A stretch of DNA of 38,779 nt from Streptomyces antioxidans (GTDB taxonomy: Bacteria; Actinomycetota; Actinomycetes; Streptomycetales; Streptomycetaceae): the NCBI RefSeq assembly GCF_000968685.2, contig NZ_LAKD02000132.1, positions 1 to 38,779 on the forward strand. The letters are read 5' to 3'. Positions 7,781 through 18,596 of this stretch are shown one piece after another. The notes beneath the pieces are model-generated. The model saw only the letters and a program-made list of their open reading frames with translations. It was not told the DNA's origin and ran no database searches. Within the stretch, counting starts at the first letter, position 1; every line of letters starts with the position of its first letter. A program made the position numbers and the translations under genes.

Positions 7781-8712
7781 TCAGATCTCCTTCTGGGAGA
7801 GGGCGCGGACGGTGCGGGACGGGCTGGGCCGGCCCAGGTGCCGGGCCATCCACACGCTGGTGGCGGTGAGACGGCCGATGTCGACCCCGGTCTCGATGCC
7901 GAGGCCGTCGAGCATCCACACGAGGTCTTCGGTGGCGAGGTTGCCGGTGGCGCTCTTGGCGTACGGGCAGCCGCCGAGGCCACCGGCGGAGGCGTCGACG
8001 GTGGTCACGCCGTGCTCGAGCGCGGCGAGGGTGTTGGCGAGCGCCTGGCCGTAGGTGTCGTGGAAGTGCACGGCCAGCCGGTCGTCGGGGACGCCCGCCT
8101 CGTTCAGGGTGTCCAGCAGCTCCCGCACATGGCCCGGGGTGGCCACGCCGATGGTGTCGCCGAGGCTGATCTCATCGCATCCCATGTCCATCAGGCGGCG
8201 GCTGACCGAGACGGTCTGGGAGATCGGGACCGGGCCCTCCCACGGGTCGCCGAAGCACATGGACAGATACCCGCGCACGGCCGCGCCCGCGTCCTTGGCC
8301 TTGGCGACGACCGGCTCGAACATCTCCAGCGCGCCGTCCACCGTGCGATTGAGGTTGGCCTTGGCGAAGGACTCCGTGGCGCTGGCGAAGACGGCGATCT
8401 CGCGCGCGCCCAGCGCGAGGGCGCGGTCCAGCCCGCGCTCATTGGGCACCAGCACGGGGAGCCGGGCGTCCACGTCGTCGATGAGCGCCATCAGCTCCTC
8501 GGCGTCGGCCAGTTGGGGCACCCATGTGGGGTGGACGAAGCTGGTGGCCTCGATGGTGGTGAGGCCCGCCTCGGCGAGCCGGTGGATGAACTCGGCCTTG
8601 ATGGCCGCCGGGACCAGCTCCTTCTCGTTCTGCAGCCCGTCCCGGGGGCCCACCTCGTGGATCCGGACCCGGGTGGGCAGCCCGGGGGCCGGGACGGTCA
8701 TGGGGAGGGTCA

Positions 8713-8713
<1 letters not shown>
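7781..8713 (-). CDS. hydroxymethylglutaryl-CoA lyase
   Basis: This 310-residue DRE-TIM metallolyase splits HMG-CoA into acetyl-CoA and acetoacetate, the last step of leucine degradation. The motif VRIHEVGPRDGLQNEK is at residues 15-30, VHFHDTYGQALAN supplies the metal-binding histidines, and GGLGGCPYAKSATGN contains the family's essential cysteine in a glycine-rich loop. The ATG at 8713 overlaps the carboxylase alpha stop as TGATG, typical of translational coupling; a GTG one codon earlier is equally readable. It is the third gene of the four-gene operon. The family also includes MvaB, but operon context supports the leucine-pathway role. Confidence 0.94.
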
Positions 8714-11385
<2,672 letters not shown>

Positions 11386-11399
11386 CGGGTGCATCCCCC

Positions 11400-13052
11400 T
11401 CACATCCGGAAGACGCCGTAGCCGGGCGCCACGGGCTCGGTGGCCGAACGGCCGGGCAGCGGTGCGTTGGCACAGGCCGTCAGGGCGAGGCCGAGCACCG
11501 TACGGGTCTCCAGGGGGTCGATCACGCCGTCGTCCCACAGCCGGGCGGTGGCGTAGTAGGCGTTTCCCTGCGTCTCGTACTGCTCGCGGACCGGGGCCCG
11601 GAACGCCTCCTCGTCCTCGGCGCTCCACTCCTCCCCGCGCGCCTCCATCTGGTCGCGCTTGACGGTGGCGAGCACGGAGGCGGCCTGCTCACCGCCCATC
11701 ACGGAGATCTTGGCGTTGGGCCACATCCACAGGAAGCGCGGCGAATAGGCCCGGCCGCACATCGAGTAGTTGCCCGCGCCGTAGGAACCGCCGATCACGA
11801 CCGTGAGCTTGGGCACGCGGGTGCAGGCCACGGCGGTGACCATCTTGGCGCCGTGCTTGGCGATACCGCCCGCCTCATAGCTGCGGCCGACCATGAACCC
11901 CGAGATGTTCTGCAGGAAGACCAGGGGGATGCCGCGCTGGTCGCACAGCTCGATGAAGTGGGCGCCCTTCTGGGCCGATTCGGAGAACAGGATGCCGTTG
12001 TTGGCGACGATGCCGACCGGATGGCCCATGATCCGAGCGAAGCCCGTGACCAGCGTGGTGCCGAACTCGGCCTTGAACTCGGCGAACCGCGAGCCGTCCA
12101 CCACCCGCGCGATGACCTCCCGCACGTCGTACGGCGTGCGCGAGTCGACCGGAACCGCCCCGTAGAGCCCCGCCGGGTCCACCGCGGGCTCCTCGGAGGG
12201 CTCCAGCGGCCACGGCGGCGACCCCTGCCGCATCGGGGACGGCGGCAGGGTGGCGACGATGGAGCGGACGATCCGCAGCGCATGGGCGTCGTCCTCGGCC
12301 AGGTGGTCGGTGACGCCCGAGACCCGGGAGTGGACCTCGCCGCCGCCCAGCTCCTCCGCCGAGACCACCTCGCCGGTGGCCGCCTTCACCAGCGGCGGCC
12401 CGCCCAGGAAGATCGTGCCCTGCCCGCGCACGATCACGGCCTCGTCGCTCATCGCCGGGACATACGCCCCGCCCGCGGTGCAGGATCCCATCACCGCCGC
12501 GACCTGCGGAATTCCGGCGCCGGACAGCCGCGCCTGGTGGTAGAAGATCCGCCCGAAGTGGTCGCGGTCCGGGAAGACCTCGTCCTGCATGGGGAGGAAG
12601 GCGCCGCCGGAGTCGACCAGATAGACGCACGGCAGGTGGTTCTCCAGCGCGACCTCCTGGGCGCGCAGGTGCTTCTTCACCGTCATCGGGTAGTACGTGC
12701 CGCCCTTGACGGTGGCGTCATTGGCGACCACGACCACCTCGCGGCCCGACACCCGCCCGATCCCGGCGATCACCCCCGCCGCCGGGGCCTGCCCCCCGTA
12801 CATCCCCTCGGCCGCGAGCGGGGCCAGCTCCAGGAACGGGGAGCCCGGATCCAGCAGGGTGTCCACCCGGTCGCGCGGCAGCAGCTTGCCGCGCGCGGTG
12901 TGCCGCGCCCGCGCCCTCTCGCCGCCGCCGAGCCGCGCCACGGCCAGCTTCTCGCGCAGCCGCGCGGCCAGCTCGCGGTGCCCGGCCTCATTGGCCTTCC
13001 AGGCCTCGGACCCCGGGTCGGCGCCGCTGCGCAGCGCCGGTGCCTGCTCCAT
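11400..13052 (-). CDS. accD1: acyl-CoA carboxylase beta subunit (methylcrotonyl-CoA carboxylase type)
   Basis: This 550-residue carboxyltransferase moves CO2 from carboxybiotin to 3-methylcrotonyl-CoA. It holds the two crotonase-like CT domains, with GSCTAGGAYVPAMSDEA near residue 190, and NISGFMVGRSYEAGGIAKHG and GGSYGAGNYSMCGRAYSPRF in the second half. These are MCC-beta signatures rather than those of propionyl-CoA carboxylase. It is first in the operon, 14 bases ahead of the alpha subunit, and divergent from the TetR gene. The leader contains a 10-bp repeat array and the TetR operator. From memory it corresponds to SCO2776 (accD1). Confidence 0.93.
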   Translation of the reverse strand: MEQAPALRSGADPGSEAWKANEAGHRELAARLREKLAVARLGGGERARARHTARGKLLPRDRVDTLLDPGSPFLELAPLAAEGMYGGQAPAAGVIAGIGRVSGREVVVVANDATVKGGTYYPMTVKKHLRAQEVALENHLPCVYLVDSGGAFLPMQDEVFPDRDHFGRIFYHQARLSGAGIPQVAAVMGSCTAGGAYVPAMSDEAVIVRGQGTIFLGGPPLVKAATGEVVSAEELGGGEVHSRVSGVTDHLAEDDAHALRIVRSIVATLPPSPMRQGSPPWPLEPSEEPAVDPAGLYGAVPVDSRTPYDVREVIARVVDGSRFAEFKAEFGTTLVTGFARIMGHPVGIVANNGILFSESAQKGAHFIELCDQRGIPLVFLQNISGFMVGRSYEAGGIAKHGAKMVTAVACTRVPKLTVVIGGSYGAGNYSMCGRAYSPRFLWMWPNAKISVMGGEQAASVLATVKRDQMEARGEEWSAEDEEAFRAPVREQYETQGNAYYATARLWDDGVIDPLETRTVLGLALTACANAPLPGRSATEPVAPGYGVFRM

Positions 13053-13068
13053 GGCTACGAGCCCCCTC

Positions 13069-13108
13069 GCTCGGTCCCGCTCAGTTCCGCTGAGTCCCGC
13101 TCGGTACC
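13069..13108. repeat. four 10-bp tandem repeats in the accD1 leader
   Basis: The units GCTCGGTCCC, GCTCAGTTCC, GCTGAGTCCC and GCTCGGTACC follow one another without gaps and end where the inverted-repeat operator begins at 13109. They start 17 bases upstream of the accD1 start codon. The period equals that of the array before glmS, although the sequence differs. Confidence 0.75.
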
Positions 13109-13154
13109 GTTAGTGAACGTTAACTACTCCCGCACCAGGTTAACGACCACTAAC
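13109..13154. promoter_or_regulatory. long inverted-repeat operator in the accD1/tetR divergent promoter
   Basis: GTTAGTGAACGTTAAC (13109-13124) and GTTAACGACCACTAAC (13139-13154) are inverted copies matching at 14 of 16 positions across a 14-base spacer. Each arm also contains GTTAAC, itself a palindrome. The right arm covers the -35 of the TetR promoter. The probable ligand is the adjacent TetR protein, which would repress itself and the leucine operon. Confidence 0.75.
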
Positions 13155-13169
13155 CCCGCTGTCTAGAAT
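13140..13169 (+). promoter_or_regulatory. tetR promoter, leaderless type
   Basis: TTAACG (13140-13145) and TAGAAT (13164-13169) are 18 bases apart and fit the vegetative -35/-10 pattern. The -10 ends seven bases before the ATG at 13177, so the transcript should start at or next to the start codon. There is no ribosome binding site, which agrees with a leaderless mRNA. Confidence 0.65.
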
Positions 13170-13176
13170 TGATTCC

Positions 13177-13860
13177 ATGAGCACGCAAGCACCCGCCCCG
13201 AGCCGCCGTGAGCAGATCCTCAAGGAGGCCGCCCGCCTCTTCGCCGAGCGCGGCTTCCACGGCGTCGGCGTCGATGAGATAGGCGCCGCGGTCGGCATCA
13301 GCGGTCCCGGTCTCTACCGCCACTTCCCCGGCAAGGAGGCCATGCTGGCCGAGCTGCTCGTCGGGATCAGCGGTCGGCTGCTGACGGGCGGCAAGCGGCG
13401 GACCGCGGAGGGGGAGGGCGCCGGGCGCGCCCCCGCGGAGGTGCTGGACTCGCTGGTCGAGGGGCATATCGACTTCGCCCTCGACGACCGCCCGCTGATC
13501 ATCCTCCACGACCGCGAGCTCGACCGGCTCCGGGACACCGACCGCAAGCTGGTGCGCTCCCTCCAGCGGCAGTACGTGGAGCTGTGGGTCGAGGTGGTGC
13601 GCAAGGTCTACCCCCGGCTTGCCGAGGCCGAGGCCCGCGCGTGTGTCCACGCCGTCTTCGGGCTGCTCAACTCCACGCCGCACCTCGGCCGCCCCGGAGC
13701 CCTCCCGGGGCGCGCTGCCACGGCCGCCCTGCTGCACCGCCTGGCCCTCGGCGCCTTCGAGGGCGCCCATAGTGACGGCGCTCGTGGTGACGGCTCCCGT
13801 AGCGATGGCGCTCGTGGTGACGGCATCCATGGCGTGGATGGCTCTGGACAGGGCCGCTAA
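13177..13860 (+). CDS. TetR-family regulator of the leucine/acyl-CoA catabolic genes
   Basis: A 227-residue repressor. The N-terminal helix-turn-helix covers residues 8-55 (REQILKEAARLFAERGF, VGISGPGLYRHFPGKEAM), followed by a helical ligand-binding domain to about residue 195. The expected inducer is an acyl-CoA intermediate of leucine or fatty-acid breakdown; that is inference from position. The C terminus ends in a low-complexity tail of Ser-Asp-Gly-Ala-Arg-Gly-Asp-Gly repeats encoded by a 30-bp duplication. It is divergent from accD1 and upstream of a second acyl-CoA dehydrogenase. The ATG at 13177 is supported by the leaderless promoter. Confidence 0.9.
   Translation: MSTQAPAPSRREQILKEAARLFAERGFHGVGVDEIGAAVGISGPGLYRHFPGKEAMLAELLVGISGRLLTGGKRRTAEGEGAGRAPAEVLDSLVEGHIDFALDDRPLIILHDRELDRLRDTDRKLVRSLQRQYVELWVEVVRKVYPRLAEAEARACVHAVFGLLNSTPHLGRPGALPGRAATAALLHRLALGAFEGAHSDGARGDGSRSDGARGDGIHGVDGSGQGR
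13771..13830. repeat. 30-bp tandem duplication in the TetR tail
   Basis: Units 13771-13800 and 13801-13830 share the core GGCGCTCGTGGTGACGGC and differ at about seven positions. Each encodes ten residues of the SDGARGDG type near protein positions 199-218. The duplication keeps the reading frame. Confidence 0.75.
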
Positions 13861-13877
13861 CCGACGGGTAGCTTTCA

Positions 13878-13898
13878 CTGAGCAAGCGCTTAGCTGAG
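13878..13898. promoter_or_regulatory. TetR-type operator before the LCAD-like acyl-CoA dehydrogenase
   Basis: The core GAGCAAGCGCTTAGCTGA contains the perfect palindrome AAGCGCTT flanked by CTGAGC and AGCTGAG, near mirror images offset by one base. It resembles operators of fatty-acid and sterol catabolic TetR repressors such as KstR2 (CAAG-nn-CTTG, from memory). It lies about 90 bases before the gene. It differs from the accD1 operator, so a second regulator is likely. Confidence 0.5.
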
Positions 13899-13989
13899 CG
13901 TTGCCAAGCCATCATTGAGGAATCACGACGGCGGCCGGGCGGATCCGCGAGAGCGGCGGCGGCTTAGCCGCAAGGAGGGCCACGCCAAT

Positions 13990-15147
13990 ATGCGCCGCAC
14001 GGTGTTCAACGAGGACCACGAGGCGTTCCGGGAGACCATCCGCGACTTCATCGCGGCCGAGGTCGTGCCGTACTACGACGAGTGGCGGGAGGCCGGTCAG
14101 GCCCCGCGCGAGTTCTACAAGAAGCTCGGTGAGCTCGGTGTCTTCGGCATCGAGGTGCCCGAGGAGTACGGCGGGGCCGGCGAGACCAGCTTCAAGTTCA
14201 ACGCCGTCATCACCGAGGAGACCGCCCGCGCCGGGGTCAGCTTCGGTGGCAGCGGCGTCCACACCGCGCTGTGCCTGCCGTATCTCCTCAAGTACGCCAA
14301 CGAGGAGCAGAAGCGGCGCTGGCTGCCCTCCTTCGTCACCGGCGACATGATGACCGCCATCGCCATGACCGAGCCCGGCACCGGCTCCGACCTGGCGGGC
14401 ATGAAGACCACCGCCAAGCTCTCCGAGGACGGCACCCACTACGTCCTCAACGGCGCCAAGACCTTCATCACCGGCGGCGTGCTCGCCGACCGGGTGCTGG
14501 TCTGCGCCCGCACCGCCCCGCCCACCCCCGAGGACCGCCGCGGCGGCATATCCATCCTCGTGGTGGACACCAAGAGCGAGGGCTACGCGGTCGGCCGCAA
14601 GCTGGAGAAGCTGGGCCTGAAGACCTCCGACACCGCCGAGCTCTCCTTCACCGACGTCAAGGTGCCGGTGGAGGACCTGCTGGGCGAGGAGGGCAAGGCG
14701 TTCGGCTACCTCGCCCACAATCTGCCGCAGGAGCGGCTGGGGATCGCCGTGGGGGCGTACGCACAGGCCGCGGCCGCCGTACGGTTCGCCGCCGAGTACG
14801 TCCGCGACCGTACGGTCTTCGGCCAGCCGGTGGCGTCGTTCCAGAACACCAAGTTCGTGCTCGCCGACTGCAAGTCCGAGGTGGACGCGCTGCAGGCGGT
14901 CGTGGACCGGGCCCTGGACGCGCATGACGCCGGTGAGCTGACCGCCGCCGACGCCGCCTCGGCCAAGCTCTTCACCACCGAGCGCGCCGCCGTCGTCATC
15001 GACCGGTGCCTGCAGCTCCACGGCGGTTACGGCTACATGATGGAGTACCCCATCGCCCGGCTGTACGCGGACACCCGCGTCAACCGGATCTACGGCGGCA
15101 CCAGCGAGGTCATGCGGTCCATCGTCGCCAAGTCGATGGGGCTGTGA
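13990..15147 (+). CDS. acyl-CoA dehydrogenase, long-chain (LCAD)-like
   Basis: A 385-residue FAD-dependent acyl-CoA dehydrogenase with MTAIAMTEPGTGSDLAGM in the central domain and LHGGYGYMMEYPIARLYAD near the C terminus. The closing motif reads IYGGTSEVMRSIVAKSMG. The residue that is the catalytic Glu in medium- and short-chain enzymes is Gly here, as in mammalian LCAD (IYGGTNEIMK), where the base lies on another helix. This argues for long-chain or branched substrates. The ATG at 13990 has AAGGAGG in front; an in-frame extension to 13915 adds 25 unconserved residues and is unlikely. From memory it corresponds to SCO2774. The thioesterase gene follows after 59 bases. Confidence 0.9.
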   Translation: MRRTVFNEDHEAFRETIRDFIAAEVVPYYDEWREAGQAPREFYKKLGELGVFGIEVPEEYGGAGETSFKFNAVITEETARAGVSFGGSGVHTALCLPYLLKYANEEQKRRWLPSFVTGDMMTAIAMTEPGTGSDLAGMKTTAKLSEDGTHYVLNGAKTFITGGVLADRVLVCARTAPPTPEDRRGGISILVVDTKSEGYAVGRKLEKLGLKTSDTAELSFTDVKVPVEDLLGEEGKAFGYLAHNLPQERLGIAVGAYAQAAAAVRFAAEYVRDRTVFGQPVASFQNTKFVLADCKSEVDALQAVVDRALDAHDAGELTAADAASAKLFTTERAAVVIDRCLQLHGGYGYMMEYPIARLYADTRVNRIYGGTSEVMRSIVAKSMGL

Positions 15148-15206
15148 CGACCGTCATGACCAGCGGCAACAGGACCGCAATACGGGTCTGCAAGACTGCT
15201 TGAATC

Positions 15207-16103
15207 ATGAATGACGCACTTCAGGGTCTTCTCGATCTGCTCGACCTCGAGCAGATCGAGGAGGACATCTTCCGCGGCACCAGCGACGCCGCACCCCTCG
15301 TACCGCGGGTCTTCGGCGGTCAGGTCGCCGCCCAGGCCCTGGTCGCCGCGGGCCGCACCGTGCCCGCGGACCGCTCGGCGCATTCGCTGCACGCGTACTT
15401 CCTGCGGCCCGGCGACCCCGGGGCGCCCATCGTCTACACGGTCGACCGGATCAGGGACGGCCACTCCTTCACCACCCGCCGGGTGGTCGCCGTCCAGCAC
15501 GGGCAGCCGATCTTCCACCTATCGGCCTCCTTCCAGCTGCACGAGGACGGCCTCGAGCACCAGGAGCCGATGCCGGACGTCCCCGACCCGCTCTCCCTGC
15601 CCACCGCCGAAGAGCTGCTGCCCCGCTATGAGCACCTCTTCCTCGGCCCCGCGGTGACCGAGCGGATGCTCCAGGCGCGGGCCGCGGTCGATCTGCGGTA
15701 CGTGGACGAGCCGCCCTTCGGCAGCGTCGGACAGCCGCGCGAGCCGAAGTCGCAGGTTTGGTTCCGGACCAACGGCAAACTGGACGGCGCCGCCGACCAC
15801 CCACTGCTCCACGTCTGCCTGGCGACCTATGTCTCCGATATGACGCTGCTGGACTCGATCTTGCTCGCCCATGGGCGCGGCGGCTGGGCGGTCGGCGACA
15901 TCGTCGGTGCCAGCCTGGACCACGCCATGTGGTTCCACCGGCCGTTCCGGGTGGACGACTGGTTGCTGTACGACCAGGAAAGCCCCTCCGCGTCCGGCGG
16001 ACGCGGGCTCGCCAAGGGCCGCATCTTCACCGCCGACGGGCGGCTGGCCGTCTCCGTGATCCAGGAGGGGGTCATGAGGGTGCCGCGCGAGCGGAAGAAG
16101 TGA
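15207..16103 (+). CDS. tesB: acyl-CoA thioesterase II (TesB family)
   Basis: A 298-residue double-hotdog thioesterase that hydrolyses acyl-CoA to free acid and CoA. The first hotdog begins near residue 20 (FRGTSDAAPLVPRVFGGQVA) with HSLHAYFLRPGDP; the second contains TYVSDMTLLDS, SLDHAMWFHRPFRVDDWLL and SVIQEGVMR. These correspond to the Asp/Thr/Gln catalytic residues of E. coli TesB. It shares direction with the LCAD-like dehydrogenase and probably belongs to the same fatty-acid regulon. Its stop codon lies only ten bases from that of the convergent next gene, with no terminator between, so the two messages may overlap. Confidence 0.9.
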   Translation: MNDALQGLLDLLDLEQIEEDIFRGTSDAAPLVPRVFGGQVAAQALVAAGRTVPADRSAHSLHAYFLRPGDPGAPIVYTVDRIRDGHSFTTRRVVAVQHGQPIFHLSASFQLHEDGLEHQEPMPDVPDPLSLPTAEELLPRYEHLFLGPAVTERMLQARAAVDLRYVDEPPFGSVGQPREPKSQVWFRTNGKLDGAADHPLLHVCLATYVSDMTLLDSILLAHGRGGWAVGDIVGASLDHAMWFHRPFRVDDWLLYDQESPSASGGRGLAKGRIFTADGRLAVSVIQEGVMRVPRERKK

Positions 16104-16113
16104 GGGCCGGGGC

Positions 16114-16923
16114 TCAGAACTGGGCCGTCAGCCCCGCCGCCTCCAGCAGGTACGCCGTCATCGCGTCGTAGAACCTCGGGTTGGTGACGTGGTCGTCCAG
16201 CGGGACCACGACCGACATCGTCCCCTCGGACTCGCCGAGGAAGAGCGCCGGGTCGTTGCAGTCCGCGTAGCCCACCGCGTCGATGCCCCGCTGCCCCGCG
16301 CACCCCGCCCAGCCGTGGTCGGCGACCACCAGATCGGGCAGCGGCCGCCCCTCGTGGGCCAGCCCGTCGAGGATGGCCGCCATGGGCGCCGGGGAGTGGG
16401 TGTGCCACAGCGTGGCGCCCCGCTCCAACATCGCCACGTCGCAGAACTGGAAGACGTACCCCTCGTCCGCCTGCAGCCCGCCCGGGATCTCCACGATCTC
16501 GCACCCGGCGGCCCGCAGCGCCGCCGCCGTGGCCCGGTGGACCTCCAGCAGCCCGCCCGGGTGCCCGGTGGCGAACAGCACCCGCTCGTTCGCCTCCGCC
16601 GCCTTCCGCAGCACCGACGCCATCCGGTCCAGCGCGCCGACCGTCAGCTCCGGGTCGATGGTGTCCTGCCCCGAGCGGTGCTCCGGGTCGTCCACCACAC
16701 CGCAGCGCTCGGCCATGACCGCCAGTACGTCCTGCTCATCGGTCCAGCGGTCGCCCAGTTCCAGGCCGAGCCAGTAGTGGCGGTCGCCGTTCGCGAGCTT
16801 GCGGTAGTGGGAGAGGTTGTTCTCACGAGGGGTGGCGACATCGCCCGCGATGCGCGTACGGACGAGGTGGTCGATCAGTTCGGCACTGCTGGGCACGGCG
16901 CTGGGTATCGGCATGTGGCCCAT
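16114..16923 (-). CDS. conserved actinobacterial protein, often labelled putative phosphatase
   Basis: A 269-residue soluble protein. From memory, close relatives in Streptomyces carry the label phosphatase, but I see no classical phosphatase signature. Conserved-looking segments are the N-terminal helix SSAELIDHLVRTRIAGDVAT, VLFATGHPGGLLEVHRA, ATLWHTHSPAPMAAILDG and LVVADHGWAGCAGQRGIDAV, which contain several His and Asp residues that could bind a metal. The ATG at 16923 has GGAGAGG six bases upstream and is better than the longer alternatives. It is downstream of the helicase on the same strand. Confidence 0.75.
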   Translation of the reverse strand: MGHMPIPSAVPSSAELIDHLVRTRIAGDVATPRENNLSHYRKLANGDRHYWLGLELGDRWTDEQDVLAVMAERCGVVDDPEHRSGQDTIDPELTVGALDRMASVLRKAAEANERVLFATGHPGGLLEVHRATAAALRAAGCEIVEIPGGLQADEGYVFQFCDVAMLERGATLWHTHSPAPMAAILDGLAHEGRPLPDLVVADHGWAGCAGQRGIDAVGYADCNDPALFLGESEGTMSVVVPLDDHVTNPRFYDAMTAYLLEAAGLTAQF

Positions 16924-17041
16924 TGTCGCCTCTCCGGCGGGGGAATGGGGACATCCATCGCCGGTCGGGCGTGACACGATCATGGCGAAATGCCGGACGT
17001 TCGCCCGGACAGCCGCTGCCCGGGGCCGCACCGGGCCCCAC

Positions 17042-17061
17042 ACGGGCCCGTACCGGCCCGT
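17042..17061 (-). terminator. hairpin after the DEAD-box helicase
   Basis: ACGGGCC (17042-17048) pairs with GGCCCGT (17055-17061). It lies in a run of repeated GGCCCGTA motifs about 35 bases past the helicase stop, and alternative pairings among those repeats are possible. Confidence 0.45.
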
Positions 17062-17094
17062 AGCGCCCCCGCACCGGCCCGTACACCGGCGGGC

Positions 17095-18489
17095 CTAACG
17101 GCCGGGCCGACGGCTCCTGGCGGGGCGGCGGGCGGCCCTGCCCCCACGGCGTGGCTGCGGCGGCGCGGGCGGCGCGCTGATGATCACGGGAACGCCGGAG
17201 GGATCCTGTGCCCCGGTGATCCGGGTGAGTTCGGGGTCGGCGGAGTGGACCCGGGCGGTCCGTGGGGTGATGCCCGCGTCGGCCATGAGACGGACCATGT
17301 CCCGGCGCTGGTCCGGAGTGACCAGCGTGATGACGCTGCCGGATCCGCCCGCGCGGGCCGTACGGCCGCCACGGTGGAGATAGTCCTTGTGGTCGGCGGG
17401 CGGGTCGACATTGACGACGAGATCGAGATCGTCCACATGGATGCCCCGGGCGGCGACGTTCGTGGCCACCAGCACGGTGACATGGCCGGACTTGAAGTGG
17501 TCCAGGGTCCGGGTGCGCTGCGGCTGGGACTTCCCGCCGTGCAGCGCTGCCGCCCGTACGCCGCTGGTCAGCAGGTGCCGGGTCAGCCGGTCGACACCGC
17601 GCTTGGTGTCCAGGAACAGGATGACGCGGCCGTCTCTGGCGGCGACCCGGGTGATGACGGAGCGCTTGTCGGTGTCCGTGATGTGCAGCACATGGTGTTC
17701 CATCGTGGTGACGGCACCGGCGGACGGGTCGAGTGAGTGCACGGCCGGGTCATGGAGGAACTGGCGCACCAGCAGGCCGATGTTGTGGTCGAGGGTCGCG
17801 GAGAACAGCAGCCGCTGGCCGTCGGCGGGGACCAGTCGCAGCAGCCGGGTCACCTGGGGCAGGAAGCCCATGTCGGCCATCTGGTCGGCCTCGTCGAGGA
17901 CCGTGGTGCGCACCTGGTCCAGCCGGCAGTCGCCGCGTTCGATCAGGTCCTGGAGGCGGCCGGGGGTCGCGATGACCACCTCCGCGCCGCCGCGCAGGGC
18001 CTCGGCCTGGCGGTTGATCGACATCCCGCCGACCACGGTGGCCGGACGCAGCCGCAGCCGCCGGGCATAGGGGGTAAGCGCATCGGTGACCTGCTGGGCC
18101 AGCTCCCGGGTGGGGACCAGCACCAGGGCGAGCGGGCGGCGGGGCTCCGCGCGCTGCCCGGCGGTGCGGGCCAGCAGGGCGAGGCCGAAGGCGAGGGTCT
18201 TGCCGGAGCCGGTCCGGCCACGGCCCAGGACGTCCCGGCCGGTGAGGGCGTTGGGGAGGGCGGCCGCCTGGATCGGGAAGGGCACGGTGACACCCTGCTG
18301 GGCCAGCTCCGTGAGCAGCCCCTCCGGCATGTCGAGCTCGGAGAACGAGGCGACGGCGGGCAGCGCCGGGGCGGAGCCGGGCGGCAGCGCGAATTCATTT
18401 CCGCCGGTGGGGCGGGGACGGCGCTGCGGATCGCCGGAACGTCGGGAGGGCGCGGGCTTCTTGCGGTACGAGCGGGGGGAAGGGCTCAA
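17095..18489 (-). CDS. DEAD-box ATP-dependent RNA helicase
   Basis: A 464-residue RNA helicase with basic tails at both ends. Ordered motifs: Q motif VPFPIQAAALPNAL, motif I GRGRTGSGKT, motif Ia PTRELAQQ, TPGRL, motif II VLDEADQM, motif III SAT in LFSATLD, then TNVAARGIH and motif VI HRGGRTARAG. The usual HRxGRTGRxG has one Ala in place of Gly here. The start is a TTG at 18489 with AGAAGG eight bases upstream. It lies just downstream of the cold-shock gene on the same strand, separated by a strong terminator. The pair suggests a role in unwinding structured RNA at low temperature. Confidence 0.92.
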   Translation of the reverse strand: MSPSPRSYRKKPAPSRRSGDPQRRPRPTGGNEFALPPGSAPALPAVASFSELDMPEGLLTELAQQGVTVPFPIQAAALPNALTGRDVLGRGRTGSGKTLAFGLALLARTAGQRAEPRRPLALVLVPTRELAQQVTDALTPYARRLRLRPATVVGGMSINRQAEALRGGAEVVIATPGRLQDLIERGDCRLDQVRTTVLDEADQMADMGFLPQVTRLLRLVPADGQRLLFSATLDHNIGLLVRQFLHDPAVHSLDPSAGAVTTMEHHVLHITDTDKRSVITRVAARDGRVILFLDTKRGVDRLTRHLLTSGVRAAALHGGKSQPQRTRTLDHFKSGHVTVLVATNVAARGIHVDDLDLVVNVDPPADHKDYLHRGGRTARAGGSGSVITLVTPDQRRDMVRLMADAGITPRTARVHSADPELTRITGAQDPSGVPVIISAPPAPPQPRRGGRAARRPARSRRPGR

Positions 18490-18541
18490 TGCGGTGCCTT
18501 CTGCTGGACGCGGTGTGACACGGTGTGCGGAAACGCGTACG

Positions 18542-18579
18542 AGCCGGGGCCCGCACCCCTTCAGGTGCGGGCCCCGGCT
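18542..18579 (-). terminator. cold-shock gene terminator
   Basis: AGCCGGGGCCCGCACC (18542-18557) and GGTGCGGGCCCCGGCT (18564-18579) form a perfect 16-bp stem with a 6-base loop, 17 bases past the cold-shock stop. It separates that message from the helicase gene. Some read-through could still join the two. Confidence 0.9.
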
Positions 18580-18596
18580 TGTGACAGGCGCTGCGA

